Shown: positions 8,594 through 17,547 of the stretch, in pieces
Position numbering within the stretch: the stretch's first letter is position 1
Layout of the letters: each line of letters starts with the position of its first letter
From: Chitinophagaceae bacterium
Lineage (GTDB): Bacteria; Bacteroidota; Bacteroidia; Chitinophagales; UBA10324
Reading direction: 5' to 3'
NCBI GenBank assembly: GCA_947469485.1
Contig: CANIPU010000001.1
Span: forward strand, 232,001-296,000
DNA length: 64,000 nucleotides
Notes under the pieces: generated by a model
What the model was told of the DNA's origin: nothing
What the model saw: only the letters and a program-made list of their open reading frames with translations
The model's database searches: none
Program-made: the position numbers and the translations under genes

Positions 8594-9601
8594 AGTTTGA
8601 TGAGCCCCTGCTGATTTTTTTTGTAACAGGAAAAAATCAATCACACCTTTTAAATATCCAAAACCATAGGACATATGCAAAATAAAAAATGCATAAACTA
8701 TTTTAGAGATTGCAATAACAGATTTAGATAATCTTGCTGCAAATGCTATAGCACTAATTATATAAATAAAAAGCACAGACATAAAAATTTCAAGTAATAC
8801 AAAAGAAAAACAACTTGAAACTATTCCTGCAATTAAAAAAAGCACGAAAAAAAATGGAATTAACTGACGAATTGTAGTTACCATTTTATGCTTTCGGTTG
8901 ACAAAAACTTTCCAATAGCCATATTGAAAATATTGCGACCATAATTTTTTCCAGTTTCCACGGACAAAATATTTTACAGATGTATCTGTGGCTAACCAGA
9001 TTTTTTTTCCTGCCTTCGTCAATCTGTAATTGAATTCATCATCTTGATTTCTTGTAAGTTCATCATCAAAAAATCCAATTAATGAAAAAACTTCTTTTCT
9101 ATAAGCGCCAAATGCAACTGTATCAACATAACCTTCCTTAGCTCCTGTTCTGAAGTGAGCGCTACCAACACCAAATGGAGATGTCATAGCCAGAGAAATA
9201 ACTTCTCCAGTTTCATCTTTCGCTTCATTTTTTAAAACTCCTCCACAACACCACACATCAGGTTTTTTATTTAAAATATCAACGCAGGTATTTAAATAAT
9301 TTCCGTGCATCTCAGCGTGAGCACCTAAAATAATAACAACATCCCCTGTTGAATTTTTAATTCCAAGGTTTAGTGCATATGGTGTTGTTCGCTTTTCATT
9401 CTTCAAAATTATAAGTTGCGGATACTTTTCTGCGTGGTTTTTAAGTAATTCAAAAGTTCCATCATCACTCATTCCATCACATACAATTACTTCAATTTTT
9501 TCGCTTTTATAATTATTATGCAAAACAGATTGAATGCAGGCAATTATATAATCTTTCTCATTTCTGCATGGTATTACAACAGAGACTTTCAGTTCGTCCA
9601 C
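8582..9601 (-). CDS. Glycosyltransferase family 2 with C-terminal membrane segments (ExoA-like)
   Basis: This is a 339-residue GT-A enzyme. The N-terminus SVVIPCRNEKDYI and the nucleotide-binding VCDGMSDDGT are typical. The acceptor/base region is RNQDDEFNYRL at about 200. Three hydrophobic segments follow residue 235, as in succinoglycan-type ExoA enzymes. The position usually read as DGH or DAH in that group is GAH here (IILGAHAE), so the first metal-binding Asp appears absent; this may be a subfamily trait. It starts at GTG (9601), two bases from the stop of the upstream polymerase gene. The sugar donor is unknown. Confidence 0.87.
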   Translation of the reverse strand: MDELKVSVVIPCRNEKDYIIACIQSVLHNNYKSEKIEVIVCDGMSDDGTFELLKNHAEKYPQLIILKNEKRTTPYALNLGIKNSTGDVVIILGAHAEMHGNYLNTCVDILNKKPDVWCCGGVLKNEAKDETGEVISLAMTSPFGVGSAHFRTGAKEGYVDTVAFGAYRKEVFSLIGFFDDELTRNQDDEFNYRLTKAGKKIWLATDTSVKYFVRGNWKKLWSQYFQYGYWKVFVNRKHKMVTTIRQLIPFFFVLFLIAGIVSSCFSFVLLEIFMSVLFIYIISAIAFAARLSKSVIAISKIVYAFFILHMSYGFGYLKGVIDFFLLQKKSAGAHQTLSR

Positions 9602-9603
9602 TT

Positions 9604-11028
9604 TTATTTATTTATAATTTTTTTTTGAATAAAATGCGCAAACCAAATCACAATTACCGGGAATAATATTCCTTCGATAAATAATGGTTTATAGACTTCA
9701 ATTCCCGCCCGGATAAACAAAGGAATAAATGAAGCAATAGAACAAGGAAGCAGAATAAAAAATATTCTTTTAAAGCTATTCCCGAATTGAGTTTTACTAA
9801 TCGAAACCAAAGAATAGTGCCACAGCCAGCCAAATAATAGTCCCCCAAATAGAATACCTAGCCATCCAAAATTCAAATACCATCCTGTAACATGATGTAT
9901 TGTAAATCCTTGCTCATCATTATAATGAACTCCTTTTGCATAATAAGGGTAAATATCTGGTGGGCGATTTCCCCAAAAAATTCTTGGCACAATTGAAGCG
10001 CCCAAACTAACTACACTGCTTCCATATGTAAGCGGGATTTTGTAATGAATAGCACCATACATCGACATATGCGCGGCAAACATTTCATTACTAAATAAAA
10101 TATTTTGAATCAATGAAACGCTTGAGATATTTTCTGTTACTGTTGTTGATGGAGCACTAATTACTGGTGATGGTTTTGAAATTACCTGCCCAAAATATTT
10201 CCCCCAAGGAAGTGATCTTATTGTATCTGTTGTTAGTAACGGAATAGCTATCATTAAAATAAAAGCGATAAAACGAAATGGCTTTATGATTTTATTTAAA
10301 TTAAAATACAACAGGTATAAACCAATTAATCCACCAAAAATCAGATCATGCCGATTTCCCAGGATTACCAGATACAACATTACAATAGTGAATGAAAGCA
10401 AATAAAGAACTAATAAAACAACCGACTTCTTTCCTCTAAGATATTTTGCATCTTCTCCGCTAAGTAAAATTGCAATTCCCATCAACAGCGTAACAACTGC
10501 AATTTCGTTGCATAATTGATGTAATGTAAAAAACTTCCCTTGATGAAATCTTGTGTATATATAAATTGATTCTCCATTCTGAATGGCTTCAATAATTTTT
10601 TCATAATTAAAAAAAATACTTCCACCTAAAGCTAATAAAGCAATTATGATTAACGCAGGATGATAAATCGAAATTGATTCAATCTTTTTTTCAGAAAAAT
10701 TGGCTTTTATAGGAAATAAAAATAAAACCAATTCTACTGTTATAATAAAAAAACCATATGCAACTATACTATACAAATAATCAACATTGAGATTTATACG
10801 AAACAGCTTTTCAAAATAATAATAATAATGCACACCCCATTTTTCTCCTGCATTTGACGATAACAAATCATAAATAATAAACCACGCTCCTGATAACGAC
10901 CAATAATAAAGCATTGCAATTCCAATTACAATGGTCCAGTTGCCATGCTTTTTCCAAATAAAAAACAACAACCCAAATATTGTTAAGGTCAGAATCGTAA
11001 GTGTTCCAAAATAAATTAATCCTTCCAT
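9604..11028 (-). CDS. Oligosaccharide repeat-unit polymerase (Wzy-like membrane protein)
   Basis: This is a 474-residue polytopic membrane protein with roughly a dozen helices and a long non-hydrophobic loop at about 265-365 containing RIFWGNRPPDIYPYY. That arrangement is typical of Wzy-type polymerases, which join lipid-linked repeat units in the periplasm. Sequence similarity within this family is always weak, so the call rests on topology and context: a GT2 gene follows, a GT4 gene overlaps its start by 13 bases, and a flippase lies just upstream. A run of nine A residues on the coding strand falls near its 3' end and does not disturb the frame. Confidence 0.8.
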   Translation of the reverse strand: MEGLIYFGTLTILTLTIFGLLFFIWKKHGNWTIVIGIAMLYYWSLSGAWFIIYDLLSSNAGEKWGVHYYYYFEKLFRINLNVDYLYSIVAYGFFIITVELVLFLFPIKANFSEKKIESISIYHPALIIIALLALGGSIFFNYEKIIEAIQNGESIYIYTRFHQGKFFTLHQLCNEIAVVTLLMGIAILLSGEDAKYLRGKKSVVLLVLYLLSFTIVMLYLVILGNRHDLIFGGLIGLYLLYFNLNKIIKPFRFIAFILMIAIPLLTTDTIRSLPWGKYFGQVISKPSPVISAPSTTVTENISSVSLIQNILFSNEMFAAHMSMYGAIHYKIPLTYGSSVVSLGASIVPRIFWGNRPPDIYPYYAKGVHYNDEQGFTIHHVTGWYLNFGWLGILFGGLLFGWLWHYSLVSISKTQFGNSFKRIFFILLPCSIASFIPLFIRAGIEVYKPLFIEGILFPVIVIWFAHFIQKKIINK

Positions 11029-12008
11029 TTACATGCCTCCTTATAAATTTCTATTATTTTATCAGCAACCATTTTATCGTCAAGCTCTTGACTAATTAAT
11101 AGTTGTCGTCCGTTACTTCTGGTTTCCATTTTTAATAAATCAATTAATCCCGCTGCAATTGATTGTGCATTTTGTTTAACTACTGCAACCGGAGAGGATT
11201 CTTCAATTCGCTCCTTCACATCTCCTACATCAGTTCCACATACAGGCAAATTGCATGCAAGTGATTCCTTTACAATTAACGGACTTCCTTCATTATCAGA
11301 ACATATCAATAAACAATCGGAAGCATTTAAATAGACCGGAACCTTTTGAGGATCAATTCCACCTCTTAAAATTTCAAGTCGAGCCTCAGGTATTTTATTT
11401 TTCACAATTTCAATTGCAGCTTCAGCAATATCTAATCTTTTAATTACAGGATTATTAGCATTGAATAAAACTACTTTATCATTTAGTCTCCAATTTAATT
11501 TATTCCTTGCTACTGATTTTTCTATCAATTCGAATGTATCCAGATTAATTCCATTAGCAATGGTTATAGCATTTTTACTATTCCATAATCTTTCCTTTAA
11601 TCTCCGACTAACACAAACAATTTTTTTTGCTTTCAAACAAGAAACCTGTGTAAAAACCCGCCCGAATAGATCCCTGAAAAAACCATCTGCAGGAGTATAA
11701 TTAATATCACTCCCCTGTAATGTAATAACGAGTGGAAGAGAAGAAAATATTGCAGGAATTAAAGAGGTAACTGTGCCATAATGAGAATGAATTACATGCG
11801 GACTAAACTCATTGCAATTTTTTTTAAATCTTATTATTTCTTTTATAACTCCCCGCGGATTTGATCTTGATGAAAGATAAAATGTTCTGATATTAATATT
11901 CTTTGCTTTTATACTATCTACTTGTCGCTTTGCAAAAATAAATGAAGACCCCTTTTCCTCTCCGGGAATAATTGCAAGAACACGCATAGAGTGGTTATCT
12001 TCTTTCAT
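11016..12008 (-). CDS. Glycosyltransferase family 4 (GT-B)
   Basis: This is a 330-residue retaining GT-B glycosyltransferase. The N-terminal half contains HVIHSHYGTVTSLIPA and VITLQGSDIN. The C-terminal donor site has LICSDNEGSPLIVKESLACN, with the conserved Glu residues of the family's E-x7-E motif, and GTDVGDVKE. A second ATG seven codons in (MRVLAIIPG) gives a more usual GT4 start, so the first seven residues are uncertain. It overlaps the polymerase gene by 13 bases, which indicates translational coupling. It presumably adds one sugar of the repeat unit at the cytoplasmic membrane. Confidence 0.88.
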   Translation of the reverse strand: MKEDNHSMRVLAIIPGEEKGSSFIFAKRQVDSIKAKNINIRTFYLSSRSNPRGVIKEIIRFKKNCNEFSPHVIHSHYGTVTSLIPAIFSSLPLVITLQGSDINYTPADGFFRDLFGRVFTQVSCLKAKKIVCVSRRLKERLWNSKNAITIANGINLDTFELIEKSVARNKLNWRLNDKVVLFNANNPVIKRLDIAEAAIEIVKNKIPEARLEILRGGIDPQKVPVYLNASDCLLICSDNEGSPLIVKESLACNLPVCGTDVGDVKERIEESSPVAVVKQNAQSIAAGLIDLLKMETRSNGRQLLISQELDDKMVADKIIEIYKEACKWKD

Positions 12009-12075
12009 TATTTACAAAGATGAAGAGAACAATTAATTAATCAGAAAGCTTTTTAAACATAAACCAGATAATTGT

Positions 12076-13353
12076 TTAAGACAACATTTTGATATCTCGG
12101 AAATGAGATAGATTGTATTTCCATCGTATCAATATAATAGTGAAAATGGTCATGCAAATTGAATAGGCAAAAAGTGCATAATCAACTTCAAATTGTTTTA
12201 ATGCTATAAGAGTTAATGCAGCAAACGCACAAATGTTTGACAATAATGTTATTAAAAAATATTTGCTCTGTCGCTGCAGAACATTGGGGAGTTGTGATAT
12301 TGGTGATAATATAAAATTAAAAAATAGCCATGGAGTTAATATCTGCGCATATCGTCCTGCAATTTCCCATTCAGCACCAAAAGCAATTTTAAATAACCAA
12401 GGGCCAGTAAAAAACAATAATAAAAAAGGTAAGATTCCAATCAGAAATAGTGTTTGAACTGAATTCCAAACCAAGGGCTTCATTGGCTTATTTGTATTGT
12501 GTGCTTCGCTAAACCTTTGAAATAAAACTTGTGACATTGCTGAACCGATCATTGCCAAAGGTGCACGAAGAGTTCGAAAAGCAATAGCATAAAATCCTAA
12601 AACACCATTGCCGTAAAAGACAGATAACAGATATGTAATTCCATTTAGCTGAACTGCATCAACTAAAGCGTGTGCAGTATTAATTCCTGGAAAGTTTTTA
12701 TACCGGATAGCAAGATCTTTTATAAGACTTCGATCCAATACCTCTTTTTCTTTTTCAAGAAAAATCCAAATCATTACGAGTGTGGCGGAAATTATCTGGC
12801 CAGCAATCAAGCCATATATCAAACCACCATTTTCCCACCCATAGTATCCAAGAAATATAGAGGAGCCAACCCAAATAAAATTTTGTGTAAATCGTGCAAT
12901 TGAAACTTTACGAAATTTTTTGTGTCGTAATAACCAATAATATCCGCTCATATAAAATCCGGAGAACAAAACAGAAAGTGGTATAAAAAGAAAATAAAAT
13001 ATAACCGCAGGTTCATGAAACCATTCCGCCAAATTATATCGCAATAAAAAAACAATTGGAATACTGATAATTGAAGTTGCTAATGCAATTAATAAGGCAA
13101 GCCCAAATAAATTAAATGCTTCCTTCTTTTTTTCAGGAAGCATGATTGCCATTTCATAACGAAGAGTAGCAAGTAATGCGAAAATATTTGAAGTAGAATA
13201 GTATAGGGTAAATACGCCAAATTGTTCACTGGTAAAAATTCTTGTAAGTATCGGTGAAGCTAAAACCGGCAGTGCCTGTGAAAGTGCAGTACCTGCCATG
13301 ACCAATAATACATGACGATTGAATTCAGAAACTTTAAGTTTACCTTCAATCAT
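12076..13353 (-). CDS. Wzx-type oligosaccharide flippase
   Basis: This 425-residue protein of the MATE/polysaccharide-export superfamily has about 12 membrane helices. It flips undecaprenyl-linked repeat units across the inner membrane. The N-terminal pattern GTALSQALPVLASPILTRIF and the early YEMAIMLPEKK cytoplasmic loop are typical of bacterial Wzx proteins. It sits four bases after the oxidoreductase gene and 67 bases before the GT4 gene. It is one of two flippases in the locus, the other being at 30032-31399. Low sequence identity between them would fit flippases serving different repeat units. Confidence 0.9.
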   Translation of the reverse strand: MIEGKLKVSEFNRHVLLVMAGTALSQALPVLASPILTRIFTSEQFGVFTLYYSTSNIFALLATLRYEMAIMLPEKKKEAFNLFGLALLIALATSIISIPIVFLLRYNLAEWFHEPAVIFYFLFIPLSVLFSGFYMSGYYWLLRHKKFRKVSIARFTQNFIWVGSSIFLGYYGWENGGLIYGLIAGQIISATLVMIWIFLEKEKEVLDRSLIKDLAIRYKNFPGINTAHALVDAVQLNGITYLLSVFYGNGVLGFYAIAFRTLRAPLAMIGSAMSQVLFQRFSEAHNTNKPMKPLVWNSVQTLFLIGILPFLLLFFTGPWLFKIAFGAEWEIAGRYAQILTPWLFFNFILSPISQLPNVLQRQSKYFLITLLSNICAFAALTLIALKQFEVDYALFAYSICMTIFTIILIRWKYNLSHFRDIKMLS

Positions 13354-13357
13354 TCAA

Positions 13358-14383
13358 TCAACTATCATATTTGATCTGATGATATATTCTCTCAATAATA
13401 TCTACAACTTTTAATCCTTCCAAAGCATTTGTTGTAATGGTAGATTTGCCTTGCAAGGTTTCCACTACATTATCAATAACATAATGATGATTGGCAGCAC
13501 TTCCTTTATAAGTACCATAATCATTGGGTGGGTTACTTGGTGCTAATTCGGGCATTACATAATCTTTGATATGACAATATTCAACTTTATCCATGTATTG
13601 TCCGCCAACTTTTACGCTTCCGTTTTCGCCAATAATTGTAATGCTGCTTTCTAAATTTTTATCCCAGACAGAAGTAGTGTAGTTAATGCATCCAATTCCT
13701 CCATTGTTAAAATGGAAGTTCACAATGCCTGAGTCATCAATGAATTCAGTACTTTTTGTATGATTAAAATTTTCGCAACGGGCGTTAATATCCTTAATAT
13801 CACCAAACAACCAATACATAATATCAATAAAATGACTGAACTGAGTAAACAAAGGGCCACCATCTAAATCATATAGGCCTTTCCAACCGCCTTTTTTATA
13901 ATATCGATCATCTCGGTTCCAATAACAATTAACCTGAACCATAAATACATTTCCAAAACGGTTTTCTTCGATTAAAGACTTTAGCCAAGCAGAAGGTGGG
14001 CTGTAGCGATTTTGCATTACACAAAATACTTGCCTTGAAACCTGAAGTGATTTAAAAATCACCTGCTCACAATCAGCTTTTGTTAATCCCATAGGTTTTT
14101 CACAAACCACATGGCATTTTTTTTCAAGTGCTAATAATGATTGCGAAGCATGTAAACCATTAGGAGTACAAATATTCACAACATCCAAATCCAGATTAGA
14201 TTTAAGCAATTCTTCTATTGAATTAAAAAAAACAGTTGCATAATTTTTTTCAACCAGATCTTTCAACTGGATGTTTGTATCAACAACTGCCACTAATTCA
14301 GTATCAGTTCTTCTTCTAATCATTTCAGCATGTCGCATTCCAATATGTCCGAAACCAATAACCGCAAAGCGTATTTTACTCAT
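13358..14383 (-). CDS. Gfo/Idh/MocA family sugar dehydrogenase (WbpB/WlbA-like)
   Basis: This is a 341-residue NAD(P)-dependent oxidoreductase. The Rossmann motif GFGHIGMRH lies at the N-terminus, and the family signature CEKPMGLTKADCE lies at about 90-105. The C-terminal substrate domain includes GGWKGLYDLDGGPLFTQFSHFID, with the conserved catalytic-region Asp and His. In WbpB/WlbA proteins this fold oxidises the 3-hydroxyl of UDP-GlcNAcA before transamination. A WbpE-like aminotransferase (47571) and a UDP-HexNAc 6-dehydrogenase (43099) in the same locus make that role plausible here, though they lie 30 kb away. Confidence 0.85.
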   Translation of the reverse strand: MSKIRFAVIGFGHIGMRHAEMIRRRTDTELVAVVDTNIQLKDLVEKNYATVFFNSIEELLKSNLDLDVVNICTPNGLHASQSLLALEKKCHVVCEKPMGLTKADCEQVIFKSLQVSRQVFCVMQNRYSPPSAWLKSLIEENRFGNVFMVQVNCYWNRDDRYYKKGGWKGLYDLDGGPLFTQFSHFIDIMYWLFGDIKDINARCENFNHTKSTEFIDDSGIVNFHFNNGGIGCINYTTSVWDKNLESSITIIGENGSVKVGGQYMDKVEYCHIKDYVMPELAPSNPPNDYGTYKGSAANHHYVIDNVVETLQGKSTITTNALEGLKVVDIIERIYHQIKYDS

Positions 14384-14400
14384 ACCAAAATTTAAATTTT

Positions 14401-16035
14401 TTAAAAATCATAATAGTGATTGAACAATGAAGTCTTTATGCCAAAAGTAATGAAATTCGAAATGTTGCTTTTTCCGTCTATAATTTGATTTCGATTAGTA
14501 TAAGAAAGCTCAATGAGCAAATTATTGTGTTGATTAAGCAGATAATTCAATTTGAATTGAGAATACAATATCGAAGATGAAATCCCTTGTCCTATATAGT
14601 TTCCATAAGTACCAATAAACTTTCCATTTAAATCAAAACTGTTTGGGATTGAATAATCAGAAGAGTAAATATTTTGTCCAACATTGCCAGAAGCTGAATC
14701 AATTCCTGTTAAAACATACATAATTTCAACACCGGCAAACCAGCGATGAAAATTATATTGCAACAACAATAAAGATTCACGAAAATTTGCCCCAAGAGGA
14801 TTGGCTAAAGGCTGGTTATAGTGAGCATAGTTCATTACAGAAATTTTATGGGCATATGTATATGGCCACACTTCATTGTATTCAGCCCGAATAAATAATC
14901 CTTTAAGTCCAAATACATCAAAACATTTTAACCCCAACTGATAGGCATATTTATTTCTATAAAATCCCTTTTTCCCCTTTGACTTTGCCAGATCAAAATC
15001 ATCCAATAAAAATTGGTTATAAAATGAAAGCTTATTTGAAATCTTCCATTTAAAATTAAATCCGATTAATGAATTATCAGGCGAACCTAAATTCCATTGA
15101 ACCGAGTGATAATAAATTATTGGATTTAAATAGTTCAAATCAAAGCCTCTATAAGAAGTTGAATCCTGAGCTTGCCAAACAATCGCTTCAAATAAACCAA
15201 GTTCAACACTTTTGCCAATTAAAAAACTTAAATGATGCAGTGCTAAAAATTTCCTGCGGAAACCAACTCCTAATTGGGAGTTTTCTCTTTTATCGATCAT
15301 TTGAGCCCACATATTTGTGTACTGAATAACTCCTGCATTTGTAGTAATTCTTAACAACGGATACGAAGAGGAGTTATCTGATAATATCAACGAACGATAA
15401 CCATCGCCTATAAAAATTTTATTCTGACCAAATTGAAAATTAAAATGTTTTGAAGGAGTGTATGAAATATATCCTGATCCTGATGCATAATCGTAGCTGC
15501 GATCATTCTTAAAACCTATTGCCCTTCCTTGCCCAGGAACAACATTAGAATCAATAACAAAGTTTGTTATATACCTTGGGAATAGTGATTGATTTTCTGA
15601 ATAATAAGTTTCAAAAGAAAATTTATTGCCAATATCGCCGCTTATAATTGCCCCTCTTGAATTAATATAAGTTGTTTTATCCCAATTAAAATCTTTACCT
15701 AATTCAAAATCTACATATGGATTAATAGCAATTCGGAAATCGTCATCTTTTATGCTTAAAAAATTCTCATTAACTATATGGTTATAAACCCAGGGTAAAA
15801 ATTTCTTTGTTTTTTGAGTAGTGACAATATAACTATAGATTGAATCATTATCACAGCTGTTTGGCAAAGAAGAAACAATGTATGGTTTGAATGATGTGTG
15901 AAAATTAATTCCTTTCCTGTTCAATCTTGATTCGTATGAATTTAATAACTGTTTATTAAGAGGAATATATAATTGCTGAGCGGATAGATTGCCCCCACCA
16001 CAAATTAAAAATATTAAAAACAAAAATCGATTCAT
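14401..16035 (-). CDS. Outer-membrane beta-barrel protein, RemB/Wzi-like
   Basis: This is a 544-residue exported protein with a short signal peptide ending in NLSAQQ. The rest shows alternating aromatic and polar strands typical of an outer-membrane barrel. The central GQNKIFIGDGYRSLILSDNSS and SGYISYTPSKHFNFQFGQ stretches resemble the RemB (gliding) and Wzi (capsule assembly) group as I know them. It ends in a terminal strand with aromatic residues (NHYYDF). Wzi-like barrels help attach or organise capsule at the cell surface, so a role in holding the polymer made here is likely. It lies 17 bases before the Gfo/Idh gene. Confidence 0.72.
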   Translation of the reverse strand: MNRFLFLIFLICGGGNLSAQQLYIPLNKQLLNSYESRLNRKGINFHTSFKPYIVSSLPNSCDNDSIYSYIVTTQKTKKFLPWVYNHIVNENFLSIKDDDFRIAINPYVDFELGKDFNWDKTTYINSRGAIISGDIGNKFSFETYYSENQSLFPRYITNFVIDSNVVPGQGRAIGFKNDRSYDYASGSGYISYTPSKHFNFQFGQNKIFIGDGYRSLILSDNSSSYPLLRITTNAGVIQYTNMWAQMIDKRENSQLGVGFRRKFLALHHLSFLIGKSVELGLFEAIVWQAQDSTSYRGFDLNYLNPIIYYHSVQWNLGSPDNSLIGFNFKWKISNKLSFYNQFLLDDFDLAKSKGKKGFYRNKYAYQLGLKCFDVFGLKGLFIRAEYNEVWPYTYAHKISVMNYAHYNQPLANPLGANFRESLLLLQYNFHRWFAGVEIMYVLTGIDSASGNVGQNIYSSDYSIPNSFDLNGKFIGTYGNYIGQGISSSILYSQFKLNYLLNQHNNLLIELSYTNRNQIIDGKSNISNFITFGIKTSLFNHYYDF

Positions 16036-16073
16036 CAGAATTTAAAATTCGATTTGACTATTATTTGATTTAT

Positions 16074-17471
16074 TTAATACCCGTTCTTGTCACCTTTAAC
16101 CATATTAATTATCGTCAAAAGAATTATTTTAATATCTAACAGGAAACTCCAATTTTCGATATAAAATACATCAGCCACAATTCTTTTCTTCATTATATCC
16201 TGATTAGCAGTTTCGCCTCTAAACCCTTTTACTTGTGCTAAACCAGTTACCCCTGGTTTCACCAAATGTCGAATCATGTATTTAGAAACAATTGATCTGT
16301 ATTCTTCATTCAGTTTTAAAGGATGAGGCCGAGGTCCAACAACACTCATATTACCAATAAAAACATTTATGAATTGGGGCAATTCATCAATATTTGTCTT
16401 CCTCATAAATTTTCCAAACCTGGTAATTCGGGGATCATTTTTCTTGGCCTGAATAAACTCCTCATCAGACTCCATAACATTCATTGTTCTGAATTTAAAA
16501 ATTCTAAAAGTTTTATAATTCAATCCAGAACGATTTTGCCTGTAAAACAATGGCCCTCTCGATTCAAATATCATTATTAAGCCAACAAGTGGTATTAGCC
16601 ATGAAAGTACAAATACTATAACAATAAGGCTAAATGAAACATCAAAAAATCTTTTTATTAAACTATTAAAAAAATTACTTAATGGTTCCGGAGCCGGAGA
16701 AATAACAGGTACAAAACCATAATAATCGATAGCAAAAGGTTTATTATGAATAGAAGTAAAATCCGGAACAATTTTAAACCGAATTAAATTCTTTTCTGCA
16801 AATGATAACATTTTTGAGATTTTCAAAGATTCTGATATTGGCAAAGCACAAAAAATATCTTCAATATTTTTATTTTCACAAAAAGTCAAAGCATCATTCA
16901 GGGTACCATCAATTTTAATTTCCTGATTATTAGCTGAATTATCAGAATCATCAAAAACTCCTAAAACTCTGTATCCATATCCTTTATGTGTTTGAAGGAT
17001 TTTAAGGATCTGACTTGCCATTTGACCTGAACCTATAATGACAGCTGTTCTATAATGATCTGTTGTATTTCTAATGTTTCGCAGCCAAAAAAGCAAGAAA
17101 AGCCTCCATATCAGATCAAAAGGAATAAAAAGCAAATATGCCTGCAAAATAATATCCCGAGTTAACTCAAAGTTTTTCAACAAAAATACAAGCGAAAAAA
17201 CCACGAGTACATGAATAAAAAGTGTTTGAAATAAATGATTGAATGATTGCTCAAACCGCTCAATTCTGTTTGCGTTATATAATTTAAATGAATACCCCAG
17301 ATATATCCAAGCCATTGTAACCCACAATGCAATTTTTATAGTAAACTCATTTTGATTTTGAGTAGTAAAATCATTTGAAAAATATAATGCCAGAATGAAT
17401 CCTGCATTAAGTATGAATAAATCGCCTAATAAGGTTATAGCACGATAGACAAGAAATTTCTGTTTGAACAT
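16074..17471 (-). CDS. Polyprenyl-phosphate sugar phosphotransferase, WcaJ/WbaP type
   Basis: This is a 465-residue initiating transferase with the long architecture: four N-terminal helices (about 10-130), a CoA-binding-like Rossmann domain (about 140-260, VIIGSGQMASQIL), a further hydrophobic segment near 290, and the catalytic domain. Key motifs are FKFRTMNVMES, TNIDELPQFINVF with the catalytic Asp-Glu, SVVGPRPHPLKLNEEY and VKPGVTGLAQVKGFRGET. It should load glucose-1-phosphate or a related hexose phosphate on undecaprenyl phosphate. It is the second initiating enzyme in the locus. Its spacer upstream (17472-17547) carries a possible TAGCTTTG -7 box at 17497-17504 on the minus strand. Confidence 0.93.
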   Translation of the reverse strand: MFKQKFLVYRAITLLGDLFILNAGFILALYFSNDFTTQNQNEFTIKIALWVTMAWIYLGYSFKLYNANRIERFEQSFNHLFQTLFIHVLVVFSLVFLLKNFELTRDIILQAYLLFIPFDLIWRLFLLFWLRNIRNTTDHYRTAVIIGSGQMASQILKILQTHKGYGYRVLGVFDDSDNSANNQEIKIDGTLNDALTFCENKNIEDIFCALPISESLKISKMLSFAEKNLIRFKIVPDFTSIHNKPFAIDYYGFVPVISPAPEPLSNFFNSLIKRFFDVSFSLIVIVFVLSWLIPLVGLIMIFESRGPLFYRQNRSGLNYKTFRIFKFRTMNVMESDEEFIQAKKNDPRITRFGKFMRKTNIDELPQFINVFIGNMSVVGPRPHPLKLNEEYRSIVSKYMIRHLVKPGVTGLAQVKGFRGETANQDIMKKRIVADVFYIENWSFLLDIKIILLTIINMVKGDKNGY

Positions 17472-17547
17472 TTACACCTCAGTTGAAGTCAGCAAGCAAA
17501 GCTAATTCAAAGAATGTGTGGTAATAATATATAGGTAAGATTTAATA

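Noticed and set aside
9618-9626. A nine-A run in the Wzy-like gene as another contingency tract
   Set aside because: It lies near the last codons of the gene, the frame is intact, and a shift there would change only a few residues.
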